Positions 45,898-57,187 of a stretch of DNA of 64,000 nucleotides are shown in pieces (within the stretch, counting starts at the first letter, position 1; each line of letters begins with the position of its first letter). This DNA is from Urophycis tenuis (Eukaryota > Chordata > Actinopteri > Gadiformes > Phycidae), in contig JAXIVH010000033.1 of assembly GCA_036785325.1 (NCBI GenBank), positions 2,222,363 to 2,286,362 of the forward strand. The letters run 5' to 3'. Made by a program: the position numbers and the translations under genes. Under the pieces are notes generated by a model, which saw only the letters and a list, made by a program, of their open reading frames with translations, did not search any database and had not been told where the DNA came from.

Positions 45898-48839
45898 TCA
45901 GATGAGGAAGACGATGTCGTCGGCCAGCATCACCTGGTTGTCGTCCTGCATGCGGGACAGCGCGGCCCGCACCTCGCCCTCTGAGAAGGGAGGCTCCTGC
46001 TGCTGGTTGACGGCCTGCAGCAGGGCGGCCAGGCCCAGGGACTGGGCGTGGGACTCCTGGAAGGCCGAGAACAGCCTCGCCTTGAAGGCCTTCAGCCTGG
46101 AGGAGCAGGAGGAGGAGCAGGAAGGGGAGGAGGAGGAGCAGGAGGAGGAGCAGGAGGAGGAAGGGGAGGAAGGGGAGGAAGAGGAGCAGGAGGAGGAGGA
46201 GGAGCAGGAGGAGGAAGAGGAGCAGGAGGAGGAGCAGGAGGAGGAAGAGGAGGAGGAAGGGGAGGAGGAGGAGCAGGAGGAGGAAGGGGAGGAAGGGGAG
46301 GAAGAGGAGCAGGAGGAGGAGGAGGAGCAGGAGGAGGAAGAGGAGCAGGAGGAGGAGGGGGAGGAGGAGGAGCAGGAGGAGCAGCAGGAGGAGGAGGGGG
46401 AGGAGGGGGGGAGGAAGAGGTCTGTCATTTTGGTTTCAAACTCCTCTCGGCGACATTCAGGGACGGCCCAGCAGGTAAGCTCACCTGTCTGCAGAGAGGG
46501 CGGGCTGGGCGTCCTGGGAAGGCGGCACCACCTCATCCATAGGCTCCTCCTCCTCCTGGATCCTGGTGGGCTTGGGAGTACCGGCCTGGACTGGGGGGGG
46601 GAGTGGGGGGGACACTAGATTAGACCTGGTTATAACCTACAATATCAACAGATTATAGAGGATTTTAATCCAGAACAGAAACGTAGACTACAGTGGCTCA
46701 CAATCCACAATGACACCAGGTGTATGTCTGTGTACTGGTGGTAGTGGTCTGGACCGGACTAGCTCCTGGTCCAGACCAGGTGTATGTCTGTGTACTGTTG
46801 GTAGTGGTCTGGACCGGACTAGCTCCTGGTCCAGACCAGGTGTATGTCTGTGTACTGTTGGTAGTGGTCTGGACCGGACTAGCTCCTGGTCCAGACCAGG
46901 TGTATGTCTGTGTACTGTTGGTAGTGGTCTGGACCGGACTAGCTCCTGGTCCACACCAGGTGTATGTCTGTGTACTGGTGGTAGTGGTCTGGACCGGACT
47001 AGCTCCTGGTCCAGACCAGGTGTATGTCTGTGTACTGGTGGTAGTGGTCTGGACCGGACTAGCTCCTGGTCCAGACCAGGAGGAGGAGGAGGAGGTCCTA
47101 CTCTCTGGGACGTCGTGCTCAGCGCTGAAGTCGAAGGGGCTGTAGGGCTCGCTGCCCTGGGAGCCGCGGCGAGTCCTGCAGGACACACAGGGAACCGCAG
47201 GGAGTCAGACACACACAGACCAGGGAGACAGGGGGAGCAGCAGGGAGTCAGACACACACAGACCAGGGAGACAGGGGGAGCAGCAGGGAGTCAGACACCA
47301 ACAGACCAGGGAGACAGGGGGAGCAGCAGGGAGTCAGACACACACAGACCAGGGAGACAGGGGGAGCAGCAGGGAGTCAGACACCAACAGACCAGGGAGA
47401 CAGGGGGAGCAGCAGGGAGTCAGACACCAACAGACCAGGGAGAAACAGGGAGCAGCAGGGAGTCAGACACCAACAGACCAGGGAGACACAGGGAGCAGCA
47501 GGGAGTCAGACACCCACAGACCAGGGAGAAACAGGGAGCAGCAGGGAGTCAGACACACACAGACCAGGGAGACACAGGGAGCAGCAGGGAGTCAGACACC
47601 AACAGACCAGGGAGAAACAGGGAGCAGCAGGGAGTCAGACACCCACAGACCAGGGAGAAACAGGGAGCAGCAGGGAGTCAGACACACACAGACCAGGGAG
47701 ACAGGGGGAGCAGCAGGGAGTCAGACACACACAGACCAGTGAGACAGGGGGAGCAGCAGGGAGTCAGACACCAACAGACCAGGGAGAAACAGGGAGCAGC
47801 AGGGAGTCAGACACCAACAGACCAGGGAGAAACAGGGAGCAGCAGGGAGTCAGACACACACAGACCAGTGAGACACAGGGAGCAGCAGGGAGTCAGACAC
47901 CAACAGACCAGGGAGACAGGGGGAGCAGCAGGGAGTCAGACACCAACAGACCACAGTGACGGTCTGAAGAGTCTTCCTCTCAGTGGGTCGGTACGCACCT
48001 CTTCCTCTCTGAGTGGGGCGTGGCCTGCGAGCTCTTCACTTCCTCTTCCTCCTCGGAGGCGGAGTCATTGTCCTTCCGTGACCGCTTTTTCTCCTTCTCC
48101 AACACCTGTCCAAACACATTTCAAAGTAAAAGTCTGACCCGGTGTCGCAGGCTAGGTACAAAACAAACATTCAAAATAAAAGCCTCCCCTCCTCTCCAAG
48201 TAGTCCCCTTTCTCCAGAACCTGGTACCACATACAACCCGACCCCATGAGGACCGGCACCGCAGGGCGTTGGACTACAGACCTTCTTGAAGTAGGCGAAC
48301 TGGACCAGCTCCACGGCCACCTCAGAGTCCTCCAGCTCCACTGCCTTGCTCATGCGGGCCTTGGCGTGGGCAGTGGCCAGACGGATCAGGGTCTCCAGGG
48401 TCCGGGCCGTCACCGGGGACGTCTGGGGGGGGAGGTTGCTGGGTTGAAAACCACAAAGACCTCTTGGGCCAAACAGAGCTTCTATTCTCTTATGTGTGGC
48501 GTTTCTCTCGGTGTGCATGAACATATTAATGTCCATATATTAATGTATGTTAACGTATGTAAACACACACTAAGGTACATCCATGTGTGTTCCTCTACAT
48601 GCGTGATGCTGCCGTTACCCTGGCGACGTCAGCGGCCATCTGCTCCTGGCCGCGCAGCCTGGAGTACTCCTCTGCGATGTGATTGGCTGCCTGCTGCGTC
48701 AGCACAGGGGTCACCGCCTTGGCGAAGTGGATGTACTTCCTCATGAACTCCTTACTGATCACCTTGTCCCTGGAGACACACCCACACACACACACACGTC
48801 ACCCTCCAAACCCTACAGGTTCCATCACCCTACAACATG

Positions 48840-48873
<34 letters not shown>

Positions 48874-50082
48874 CTGCGCCTCCTGCTCCCGTGCAGCAGC
48901 TGGTTGTGTTTCTCGTAGATCTGCAGGTCCTCCTGCTCCTCCTCCACCGCGTCGGGGTCCTCTGTGGCCAGGACGTCCACGGAGCCGCCTAGCGCCAGAG
49001 CTAACACACACACACACACACACACACCTTAACACCTGCATGGTGCGTTATGGTAGCATGTAGCCTAGCATGTGTTATGGGAGCATGTAGCCTAGCACAT
49101 CTTATGGTAGCATGTAGCCTAGCACGTGTTATGGTAGCATGTAGCCTAGCACGTGTTGTGGTAGCATGTAGCCTAGCACGTCTTATGGTAGCATGTAGCC
49201 TAGCACGTGTTATGGTAGCATGTAGCCTAGCATGTGTCCTGGTTACCTGGTTAATGTAATGTAAATGTAAATGGTTACCGGAGCCCTCCTGCTGGCGCGG
49301 GTCGCGGTAGCGGTGCATGCGGAGCACGTGGTCTGAGATCTGCCGGTCGTGTTCGGGGTCCATCTGGTCCAGCATGATGAACAGCAGGTCGAAGCGCGAC
49401 AACAGGGAGTCCTGCAGGCCGATGTTCTCCATGGGGGTCTTGTACTGGTCGTACTGGGAGGGGGGAGGGGGGAGGGGTTTAGTCCCTGGCAGTGGGTTAG
49501 AGTTACACGCCGTTTGAGACGCTTACAGAATATTCTAAATCTCATGTGGGGGTTAAGGTTAAGGTTAAGGTTTAGCTCCGGGGTTCTACAGGGCCGGTCC
49601 AGCCTAGACTGACACTTCACTGCTGGGTTTGTGTCACCATGCCAACAGAGCCCGCCTCCGGTGCCACGATTGGTTGAAAGATGAGGAGTATCAGAGATCA
49701 GACTCCAGATGTTACCGCCTGATGCTCACGCTAATGGAAGATGCTCTGGACATCGCCCACCTGCAGCGCTGACTGATTCCCCCCCCCCTCTCCCACCCTT
49801 CCCCCTTCCCCTCCCCCCTCTCACCCGGCCGTAGACGGGGTTGGCGGCGGCGAGCACGGAGCAGCGGGCGTTGAGGCGGGCGTGGATGCCGGCCTTGGCG
49901 ATGGTGACGCGGCCCTGCTCCATCACCTCGTGGATGGCCGTGCGGTCCTGGTCCGACATCTTGTCAAACTCGTCGATGCAGACGACGCCGCGGTCCGCCA
50001 GAACCATGGCGCCAGCCTCCAGGCGCCGCTCGCCTGGGGGGGACGCAACCAGTCAGGATGTGTGTACCAGCCTCCTGGTCCG

Positions 50083-50142
<60 letters not shown>

Positions 50143-50158
50143 CAGTTTCCTGGTCTGT

Positions 50159-50221
<63 letters not shown>

Positions 50222-50330
50222 CAGTTTCCTGGTCTGTGGTGTGTGTGTGTGTGTGTGTGTGTGTGTACCAGTCTCCTGGTCCATTGTGTGTGTGTGTGTG
50301 TGTGTGTGTGTACCAGTCTCCTGGTCCATG

Positions 50331-50368
<38 letters not shown>

Positions 50369-50385
50369 CAGTCTCCTGGTCCATG

Positions 50386-50447
<62 letters not shown>

Positions 50448-53400
50448 CAGTCTCCTGGTCCATGGTATGTGTGTGTGTGTGTGTGTGTGTACCAGTCTCC
50501 TGGTCCATGGTGTGTGTGTGTGTGTGTGTGTGTACCAGTCTCCTGGTCCATGGTGTGTGTGTGTGTGTGTGTGTGTGTGTACCAGTCTCCTGGTCCATGG
50601 TGTGTGTGTGTGTGTGTGTACCAGTCTCCTGGTCCATGGTGTGTGTGTGTGTGTGTGTGTACCAGTCTCCTGGTCCATGGTATGTGTGTGTGTGTGTGTG
50701 TGTACCAGTCTCCTGGTCCATGGTATGTGTGTGTGTGTGTGTGTGTACCAGTCTCCTGGTCCATGGTGTGTGTGTGTGTGTGTACCAGTCTCCTGGTCCA
50801 TGGTGTGTGTGTGTGTGTGTGTGTACCAGTCTCCTGGTCCATGGTGTGTGTGTGTGTGTGTGTACCAGTCTCCTGGTCCATGGTGACGGCAGCGGTCAGG
50901 CCCACCCCAGACGAGCCCCTCCCGGTGGTGGGGATGGCGCGGGGGGCCGTGTGCAGGACGTACCGCAGCAGCTGGGACTTGGCCACCGAGGGGTCCCCTG
51001 TAGGGACGACGGGGGGGGCCCGTTACACAGACGCACCACCAACCACAACATCATGTGTTCAGAATATCACTGCACTCTAAGGGCCAGCGGCTCCAAGATG
51101 GCGGCCGTACCGATGAGCAGCACGTTGATGTCTCCACGGATACGGGAGCCGTTCTCCAGGACCTTCTCCACGCCGCCCAGCAGCATGCAGAGGATGGCCT
51201 TCTTGATGTAGGAGTGGCCGTGGATACTGGGGGCCAGCGACCGCGACAGCTGGTCAAACATGTCCTGCAAGGCACCATGGGAAATATTACCTCACGCCAG
51301 GAACATGCATTTGTACACTACACTACAGAATTTACATTCCATTTATGAACCAAATACAGAAAAAAAATACAGGAAAACATGTTGCATTTGTACAAAGAAA
51401 CATCTGTCATTTTCCTTCCTGGCAGTGGAAGGAAACACTTCCTGACAGTGTTTTCAGAGTTTACGGTTCCCAGTTGGACTCTGGGGACCATCATGGAGAC
51501 GGTGGTCATGGAGACGGTTGCCATGGAGACGGACCCACCTTGGCGTTGGTCTGGCTGAAGCGGCGGATCTTGGCGACGTCGGGGGCGGAGAACACAGGGG
51601 ACACGTCCTTACTCATCTGCTTCACGTGGCAGGCCATCATGATGGTCCTGAGGAGTCACAGCACATCTCTCAGTAGGGTCCCCACACTGCTCCTGCTGCA
51701 CCTCCTCCCAACACTGCCCCACCTCCTCCTCCCAACACTGCTGCTCCTGCTGCACCTCCTCCTCCCAACACTGCTGCTCCGTCTACACCTCCTCCTCCTG
51801 CTGCTGCTGCTGCTCCCAACACTGCTGCTCCCGCTACTCCTCCTCCTCCTCCCAACACTGCTCCCTCTATATCTCCTCCTCCTCCTGCTCCCAACCATGC
51901 TGCTTCGTCTACACCTCCCCCTCCTTCTCCTTCTACCCCTCCTCTGTCACGTTGATCTACCAGACCGTCCTGCATCACTTCTTAATGTGTTCAAGGCCAC
52001 CTTGATCATTTGCTCCCTATCAGGTAAGGTAAATACATTTCCCTCGTCATAGCAACACTGATGGTGTCCACGCCCACCTGAAGGTCCCTGAGGTGAAGCC
52101 CCCCTTCTTCCCGGGCAGGCAGCGGTAGGTCCCGATGACCTGCACGCGGTCGCCCGGCTTGGCCGAGTCCACCAGGTCGTTGTCCAGGATGACGTCCAGG
52201 GAGCGCGGCAGCTGGCCGGCCGGGGCCTTCTCAGGCATCTCCTGCAGCGCCACCGTCTGGTGGTCCTTGTAGGCCGACAGGCCAAACTCTGTCTCCAGGG
52301 GGTTGTTCTCCTCGTCCTGGGGGCGGGACATCATGCTGTGAACACTGAGCCCTGATTGGTCACTAGAAGAACATGGTTAGCTGGCTGAGTGGGGTTGCTG
52401 CCCGTACGTAGTTACTAACTACTAACTACAGTTAAGGTAATTAAGGTGGGTGGTTTGTTACCTTGGTAGGTAATATGGCTATAGTTTGTAGTTATCTTTA
52501 GCTGGTTACCTTGGTAGGGGGTATAACTAATTAGTTAGCTCTAGTCAGCTGGTGACCTTGGTAGGGGACATAACTCGTTAGTCAGCTCTAGTTAGCTGGT
52601 TACCTTGGTAGGGGACACAACTCATTAGTTAGCTCTAGTTAGATGGTTACCTTGGTAGGGGACATAACTCATTAGTTAGCTCTAGTTAGCGGGTTACCTT
52701 GGTAGGGTATATAACTCATTAGTTAGCTCTAGTTAGCGGGTTACCTTGGTAGCGTATGTAACTCATTAGTCAGCTCTAGTTAGTGGGTTACCTTGGTAGC
52801 GTATATAACTCATTAGTTAGCTCTAGTTAGCGGGTTACCTTGGTAGGGTATATAACTCATTAGTTAGCGGGTTACCTTGGTCGGGTATATAACTCATTAG
52901 TTAGCGGGTTACCTTGGTAGGGTACATAACTCATTAGTTAGCTCTAGTTAGCGGGTTAACTTGGTAGCGTATATAACTCATTAGTCAGCTCTAGTTAGCG
53001 GGTTACCTTGGTAGGGTATATAACTCATTAGTTAGCTCTAGTTAGCGGGTTACCTTGGTAGGGTATATAACCCATTAGTTAGCTCTAGTTAGTGGGTTAC
53101 CTTGGTAGGGTATATAACCCATTAGTTAGCTCTAGTTAGTGGGTTACCTTGGTAGGGTATATAACTCATTAGTCAGCTCTAGTTAGCGGGTTACCTTGGT
53201 AGCGTATATAACTCATTAGTTAGCTCTAGTTAGCGGGTTACCTTGGTAGCGTATATAACCCATTAGTTAGCTCTAGTTAGCGGGTTACCTTGGTAGGGTA
53301 TATAACCCATTAGTTAGCTCTAGTTAGTGGGTTACCTTGGTAGGGTAAATGGCGGAGGAGGGGAAGGCGTCCAGGGAGGTCATGTCTGTGTACTTCCTCT

Positions 53401-55640
53401 CCATCGTCTTCTTGGTGGCGGGGCAGTAATGGACGCTGCGCACCACCTTGGGGCGCACCAGAGAGCCTGGACACACACGCACCACCCAATGAGTGTGATG
53501 GAGACACCTCCACCTGTAGCCTGCCTCATGACCACACACACACGCTGTGGCGGGGACTCCCCAGAGACTACATTACCCAGAGACTACATTACCCAGAGGC
53601 TACATTACCCAGAGACTACATTACCCAGAGACTACATTACCCAGGGACTACATTACCCTGAGACTACATTACCCAGAGAATCCATTACCCAGAGACTACA
53701 TTACCCAGAGACTACATTACCCTGAGACTACATTACCCAGAGACTCTGCTCCCCAGAGACTATGATCCCCAGAGACTACATTACCCAGAGACTACATTAC
53801 CCAGAGACTCCATTACCCTGAGACTACATTACCCTGAGACTACATTACCGAGACTACATTACCCAGAGACTCTGATCCCCAGAGACTACATTACCCAGAG
53901 ACTACATTACCCAGAGACTCCATTACTCAGAGACTACATTACCCACAGACTCTGTTCCCCAGAGACTACATTACCCAGAGACTCCATTACTCAGAGACTA
54001 CATTACCCATAGACTCCCTTCCCCAGAGACTCCCTTCTCCAGAGACTACATTACCCAGAGACTACAGTACCCAGAGACTACAGTACCCAGAGACTACATT
54101 ACCCAGACTCACATTTGGTGATGATGCCCTCCACACAGACCACGCCCCCCAGCAGGCGGGCGCTGAGCGAGCGCGGGGTCACGTGCTTGGCGCCGAAGCT
54201 GCCCTCCAGGCCGATGAAGAAGTCCTCGTGCTGCTTGGAGTAGGTGGAGTCCACCGAGGACACCACGTCCTTCAGCGCCCGCTGGAACGCCAGCAGCTCC
54301 TCGAAGGCGTTGCTCATCAGCCTGCGGTCACACGGTCAGAGTCAGCGTCAGGCGTGGCGCTGACTCCTAACATGTTATCACAGAGTCAGCGTCAGGCGGG
54401 AGGCGTGGCGCTGACTCCTAACATGTTATCACAGAGTCAGACGGGAGGCGTGGCGCTGACTCCTAACATGTTATCACAGAGTCAGCGTCAGGCGGGAGGC
54501 GTGGCGCTGACTCCTAACATGTTATCACAGAGTCAGCGTCAGACGGGAGGCGCGGCGCTGACTCCTAACATGTTATCACAGAGTCAGGGTCAGGCGGGAG
54601 GCGTGGCGCTGACTCCTAACATGTTATCACAGAGTCAGGGTCAGGCGGGAGGCGTGGCGCTGACTCCTAACATGTTATCACAGAGTCAGGGTCAGGCGGG
54701 AGGCGTGGCGCTGACTCCTAACATGTTATCACAGAGTCAGCGTCAGGCAGGAGGCGTGGCGCTGACTCCTAACATGTTATCACAGAAGCCCTTCAGGGCC
54801 ACCAGGTGCCATGGAGACCCACACGCCTCAGGTCCTGAGGAGGACTGGTGGGACCGGGACCAGGACCTACCGGGCCGCCCGCGCCTCGTTGCTCCTCCGC
54901 AGGTCGTTGATGTTGACCAGCAGCCGGGCCTTGTTGTCACTGATCATGTCCCGGACCTTGGCCTGGTACACGCCCTGGTCCTGCTGCAGAACAGAACCGG
55001 CCAAGCGGCGTCAACGTGTCGGCTCGTGTCTGTGTGGCCACTAGATGGTGCACGTCTACTCTGCACAGTTCTATAGCTGTTGTTTATATTACGTATTTCT
55101 ATTTCTATAAGGTACTGTTCTTCACTTCTGCACTGCCTTTTCTTTTCCCGGAGTGTTGTAACAAATGCAATTTCCCTCAGGGATCAATAAAGTATTTCTG
55201 TCTGTCTACACTGCAGTTAACGTTTTCTATAGTTACCTGTGTTCACGAGCTAGGTCACCAAATTCCCCACAGAGAGAAATATAACTATAATAGTTATATT
55301 CTATGGGGGCGGCAGTAGCTCAGTGAGTAGAGCGGGTGGACAGAGCGGGTCGTCCACTAACCGTAGGGTCGGTGGTTCGATCCCCTTGATCCCCCTTCTC
55401 CACAAATCGAACCCCACAAATGTACTGATTGTAAGTCGCTTTGGACAAAAGCGTCTGCTAAATGCCCCTTTAATGATTTATCGAAGATATGATTCAGTTT
55501 CAGCCATTGTAGGCCCGCATGGTCTGAACACTAACACTACATAGAGTAACATAGAGAGGACTTACATCGTCATCCAAGAAGTCCAGGTACTCCCTCTGAG
55601 CCTCCCTCATCTCCATCTCGTTCACTGCCTCGGCTGCCAT
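45898..55640 (-). CDS. mcm3: DNA replication licensing factor MCM3
   Basis: Subunit of the MCM2-7 replicative helicase (AAA+ ATPase). Exons in transcript order: 55640-55566, 54983-54871, 54321-54113, 53466-53336, 52316-52078, 51647-51539, 51264-51111, 50997-50866, 50033-49825, 49453-49279, 49000-48874, 48769-48619, 48422-48282, 48105-47999, 47175-47102, 46590-46485, 46096-45898. All phases join to 816 aa plus TGA, against about 808 aa in human. It starts MAAEAVNEMEMREAQREYLD. Visible are the FEELLAFQRALKDVV N-domain, VVCVEGIITKCSLVRPKVVR, the Walker A-like GDPSVAKSQLLRY, Walker B CIDEFDKM, the arginine-finger region LLSRFDLLF, PVTARTLETLIRLATAHAKA, and an acidic tail before the closing RLKAFKARLFSAF...DDNQVMLADDIVFLI. 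Fish may have both mcm3 and a maternal mcm3-like copy; the linked paqr8 supports mcm3 itself. Several introns carry boundary-spanning minisatellites. Confidence 0.95.
46097..46425. repeat. (GGA/GCA)n purine tract, mcm3 intron 16
   Basis: About 320 nt of GGAGGAGGAGCAGGAGGAGG-type units containing a near-perfect duplicate of about 120 nt. Read on the minus strand it supplies the CTCCTCCAG acceptor of the last exon. The Glu- and Gly-rich plus-strand frames are artefacts. Confidence 0.94.
46718..47086. repeat. 60-bp minisatellite, mcm3 intron 15
   Basis: Six almost identical 60-nt copies (TGTATGTCTGTGTACTGGTG, GTAGTGGTCTGGACCGGACT, AGCTCCTGGTCCAGACCAGG). Only a G/T change (ACTGGTG or ACTGTTG) and one CCACACC differ, implying very recent expansion. 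The unit contains the palindrome CTGGTCCAGACCAG. Starts about 15 nt inside the exon 15 donor. Confidence 0.96.
47178..47960. repeat. 41-bp minisatellite, mcm3 intron 14
   Basis: About 19 copies of GCAGCAGGGAGTCAGACACA plus CACAGACCAGGGAGACAGGGG. Two common variants (CACCAACAGACC and GAAACAGGG) alternate. Confidence 0.95.
49055..49240. repeat. 27-bp minisatellite, mcm3 intron 10
   Basis: Seven units of TAGCCTAGCACGTGTTATGG plus TAGCATG. Confidence 0.92.
50055..50885. repeat. Minisatellite plus (GT)n spanning the exon 8/intron 8 donor of mcm3
   Basis: Seventeen copies of ACCAGTCTCCTGGTCCATGG separated by (GT)n of varying length. On the minus strand each reads CCATGGACCAGGAGACTG|GTAC, which is the exon 8 end (TMDQETG) and its donor. 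The copy at 50862-50884 is exonic; sixteen are intronic. The four most distal carry TTTCCTGGTCTGTGG, CATTG or GCCTCC variants. The array fills nearly the whole intron. Confidence 0.96.
51668..51950. repeat. CTCCTCCCAACACTGCTGCT minisatellite, mcm3 intron 5
   Basis: About ten degenerate units of 20-40 nt, pyrimidine-rich on the plus strand. Confidence 0.88.
52437..53345. repeat. Minisatellite spanning the exon 4/intron 4 donor of mcm3
   Basis: About twenty units of about 47 nt. On the minus strand each unit holds ACCCTACCAAG|GTAACC, the last exon 4 bases plus donor, followed by CGCTAACTAGAGCTAACTAA. Exon 4 ends at 53336 in the first copy. Variants include TACGCTACCAAG, TACCTACC and one GTTAAC. 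Confidence 0.95.
53545..54110. repeat. 16-bp minisatellite, mcm3 intron 3
   Basis: About 35 copies of AGAGACTACATTACCC with TCTGATCCCC, TCCATTACTC and GGGACT variants. It begins within a few bases of the exon 3 donor (AAAT|GTGAGTCTGGG). Confidence 0.95.
54330..54788. repeat. 51-bp minisatellite, mcm3 intron 2
   Basis: About nine copies of AGTCAGCGTCAGGCGGGAGG, CGTGGCGCTGACTCCTAACA, TGTTATCACAG. It ends about 15 nt before the exon 3 acceptor. Confidence 0.95.
55145..55206 (+). mobile_element. Retroposon tail fragment, mcm3 intron 1
   Basis: AATTTCCCTCAGGGATCAAT followed by AAAGTATTTCTGTCTGTCT matches the tail of the SINE copies at 43187 and 56125 and, inverted, the fragment at 21998. Confidence 0.6.
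55303..55476 (+). mobile_element. tRNA-derived SINE with LINE-type tail, mcm3 intron 1
   Basis: The head is tRNA-like: GCAGTAGCTCAGTGAGTAGA carries an A box and GGTCGGTGGTTCGATCCCC a B box. The tail GTAAGTCGCTTTGGACAAAA plus GCGTCTGCTAAATGC is the same as the tail of the LINE fragment ending near 59605. This is the usual relation of a SINE to its partner LINE. Confidence 0.8.
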
Positions 55641-56124
55641 GATGATTCAAACCTACCAGCGGGATTCTGCTCTGAACGTGTGTAATATCTAGAGTAATAA
55701 CCAGGGACGTTGAGGATGGACCGCCGCCTGTCTTCCAGAAACACAATACTGTCTTTTTCGCGCCACTGGTATACCACGTGTTACTAAATCGTGCAATCAG
55801 ATTGGTCCAAACTGCTACGCTGTTTTGCATGTTCGGCGGGGAAAGCTAGTAGTCCAATCAAAGGGCGATGTCTCTACGGAAGGACACGCCCCTTGAGAAA
55901 ATCCCGCGAAATCTCCAAGGAAGAGGAGGAGTCAACTTTTCTTTCTTCTCCTGACGTCATTGTTGTGAACCCTGATGAAGACGAGCGAGCAGTTTATCTT
56001 TCTTGTCAGTAATGATTTAAAAATAATATGATAACATACACAAAATATAGAAACTAAATGTATTTGACACATTTCCATTATAATTCCATTACATTCCATT
56101 AAAAAATATATAGAAGACGAAGAA
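55641..56124. promoter_or_regulatory. mcm3 upstream region
   Basis: Unique sequence upstream of the mcm3 ATG. It has ATTGG (CCAAT reversed) motifs near 55801 and 55854 and TTTTCGCGCCA at 55756, an E2F-type site as expected for a replication gene. Function is inferred from motif and position. Confidence 0.5.
55754..55764. promoter_or_regulatory. E2F-like site TTTTTCGCGCC
   Basis: The sequence TTTTTCGCGCCA about 115 nt upstream of the mcm3 start codon fits the E2F consensus TTTSSCGC. MCM genes are classic E2F targets in vertebrates. Confidence 0.55.
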
Positions 56125-56397
56125 GAATTACTCTTTTGATCCTGTGAGGGAAATTTGGTCTCTGCATTTAACCCAATCGTGAATTAGTGGAATACACTCA
56201 GTACACAGTGAGGTGAAGCACAAAGTGAGGTGAAACACACCAAGGAAGTGAGCTGCCAACAGCGGCGCTCGGGGAGCAGTGAGGGGTTAGGTGCCTTGCT
56301 CAAGGGCACTTCGGCCGTCCGTACTGGTCGGGGTTCGAACCGGCAACCCTCCGGTTACAAGTTCGAAGCCCTAACCAGTAGGCCGCGGCTGCCCCAG
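56125..56397 (-). mobile_element. tRNA-derived SINE, copy 2
   Basis: Minus-strand GGGGCAGCCGCGGCCTACTG, TGGTTAGGGCTTCGAA, B box GGTTCGAACCCCG, core GTGCCCTTGAGCAAGGCACC and tail TTTCCCTCACAGGATCAAAA. It is a fuller copy of the element at 43187-43455. Confidence 0.85.
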
Positions 56398-56457
56398 AAT
56401 ATATTTTTTATATATTTATATAATTTTTATATAAATATATTCCATATTAATATAATA

Positions 56458-56510
<53 letters not shown>

Positions 56511-56579
56511 TATTATTTTTTTAAATAATGGAATATGTAAATTAAATGTGTCATATATATTGCTCGTCTCGATCGTCTT

Positions 56580-56644
<65 letters not shown>

Positions 56645-56645
56645 G
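56398..56645. repeat. AT-rich, (TAA)n and (AT)n tracts
   Basis: (AAT)n at about 56452-56508 and (TA)n at about 56584-56640, after a TATATTT-rich segment. Confidence 0.95.
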
Positions 56646-56864
56646 CAATTCATTCATGAATTCATTGTGTGAGGGATCTAATGAGTGAGTCACCTCCCAA
56701 ACAGGTCTATAGGGTGGCGGTCAACACACCCTCTGTCTCCCTCAGGCACGCAGGATGCTCTGCATACCGGCCTGACCAGGGAATCAGGACACATGCCTGA
56801 CATGAGTCGCATTCTGCAGCATCAGAGGAAGGCTGTGGAGTCCTGCTCCACCTTCTCCACTCCT

Positions 56865-57025
56865 GCTCCACTCCGCCTGTCTCCACCTGTCTCCACCTGT
56901 CTCCACCACTGCTCCGCCTGTCTCCACCACTGCTCCACCTGTCTCCACCACTGCTCCACCTGTCTCCACCACTGCTCCACCTGTCTTCACCTGTCTCCAC
57001 CACTGCTCCACCTGTCTCCACCAGG
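56865..57025. repeat. CTCCACCTGTCTCCACCACTG minisatellite
   Basis: About eight units of 10-21 nt just upstream of paqr8. Confidence 0.9.
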
Positions 57026-57187
57026 CTTCAGCTTGTAACGTTGTTTCTGCTGTCAAACGGTAGGAGAGTGTTTCTGTAGTTCAGTGATCGTAGCCTGAGA
57101 ACAGGATGCATGTGTGCTGAAGCACCAAACCTGATAGTCTGCTTGTGTGCCCTCTCTGCTGCTGCAGGGCCCGTCCTCCCTCCCGCC

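Noticed and set aside
45866..46618. 250-codon Glu-rich plus-strand frame
   Set aside because: It is the antisense of the last mcm3 exons plus the (GGA)n intron tract; the minus strand carries the conserved MCM3 C-terminus.
46710..48137. 475-codon plus-strand frame
   Set aside because: Runs through two minisatellites antisense to mcm3; the peptide is just two repeated motifs.
49923..51211. Long CVCV and HTHT frames in the mcm3 intron 8 array
   Set aside because: Translations of (GT)n/(CA)n and the repeated exon edge; the real mcm3 reading skips this as intron with consistent phase on both sides.
52437..53345. CRISPR-like direct repeat array
   Set aside because: This is a vertebrate locus; the repeat-spacer look is a decayed minisatellite with related, not unique, spacers and no cas genes.
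55303..55395. Functional tRNA gene
   Set aside because: A and B boxes are visible but the ends do not pair as an acceptor stem and it runs into a LINE-type tail, so it is a SINE head.
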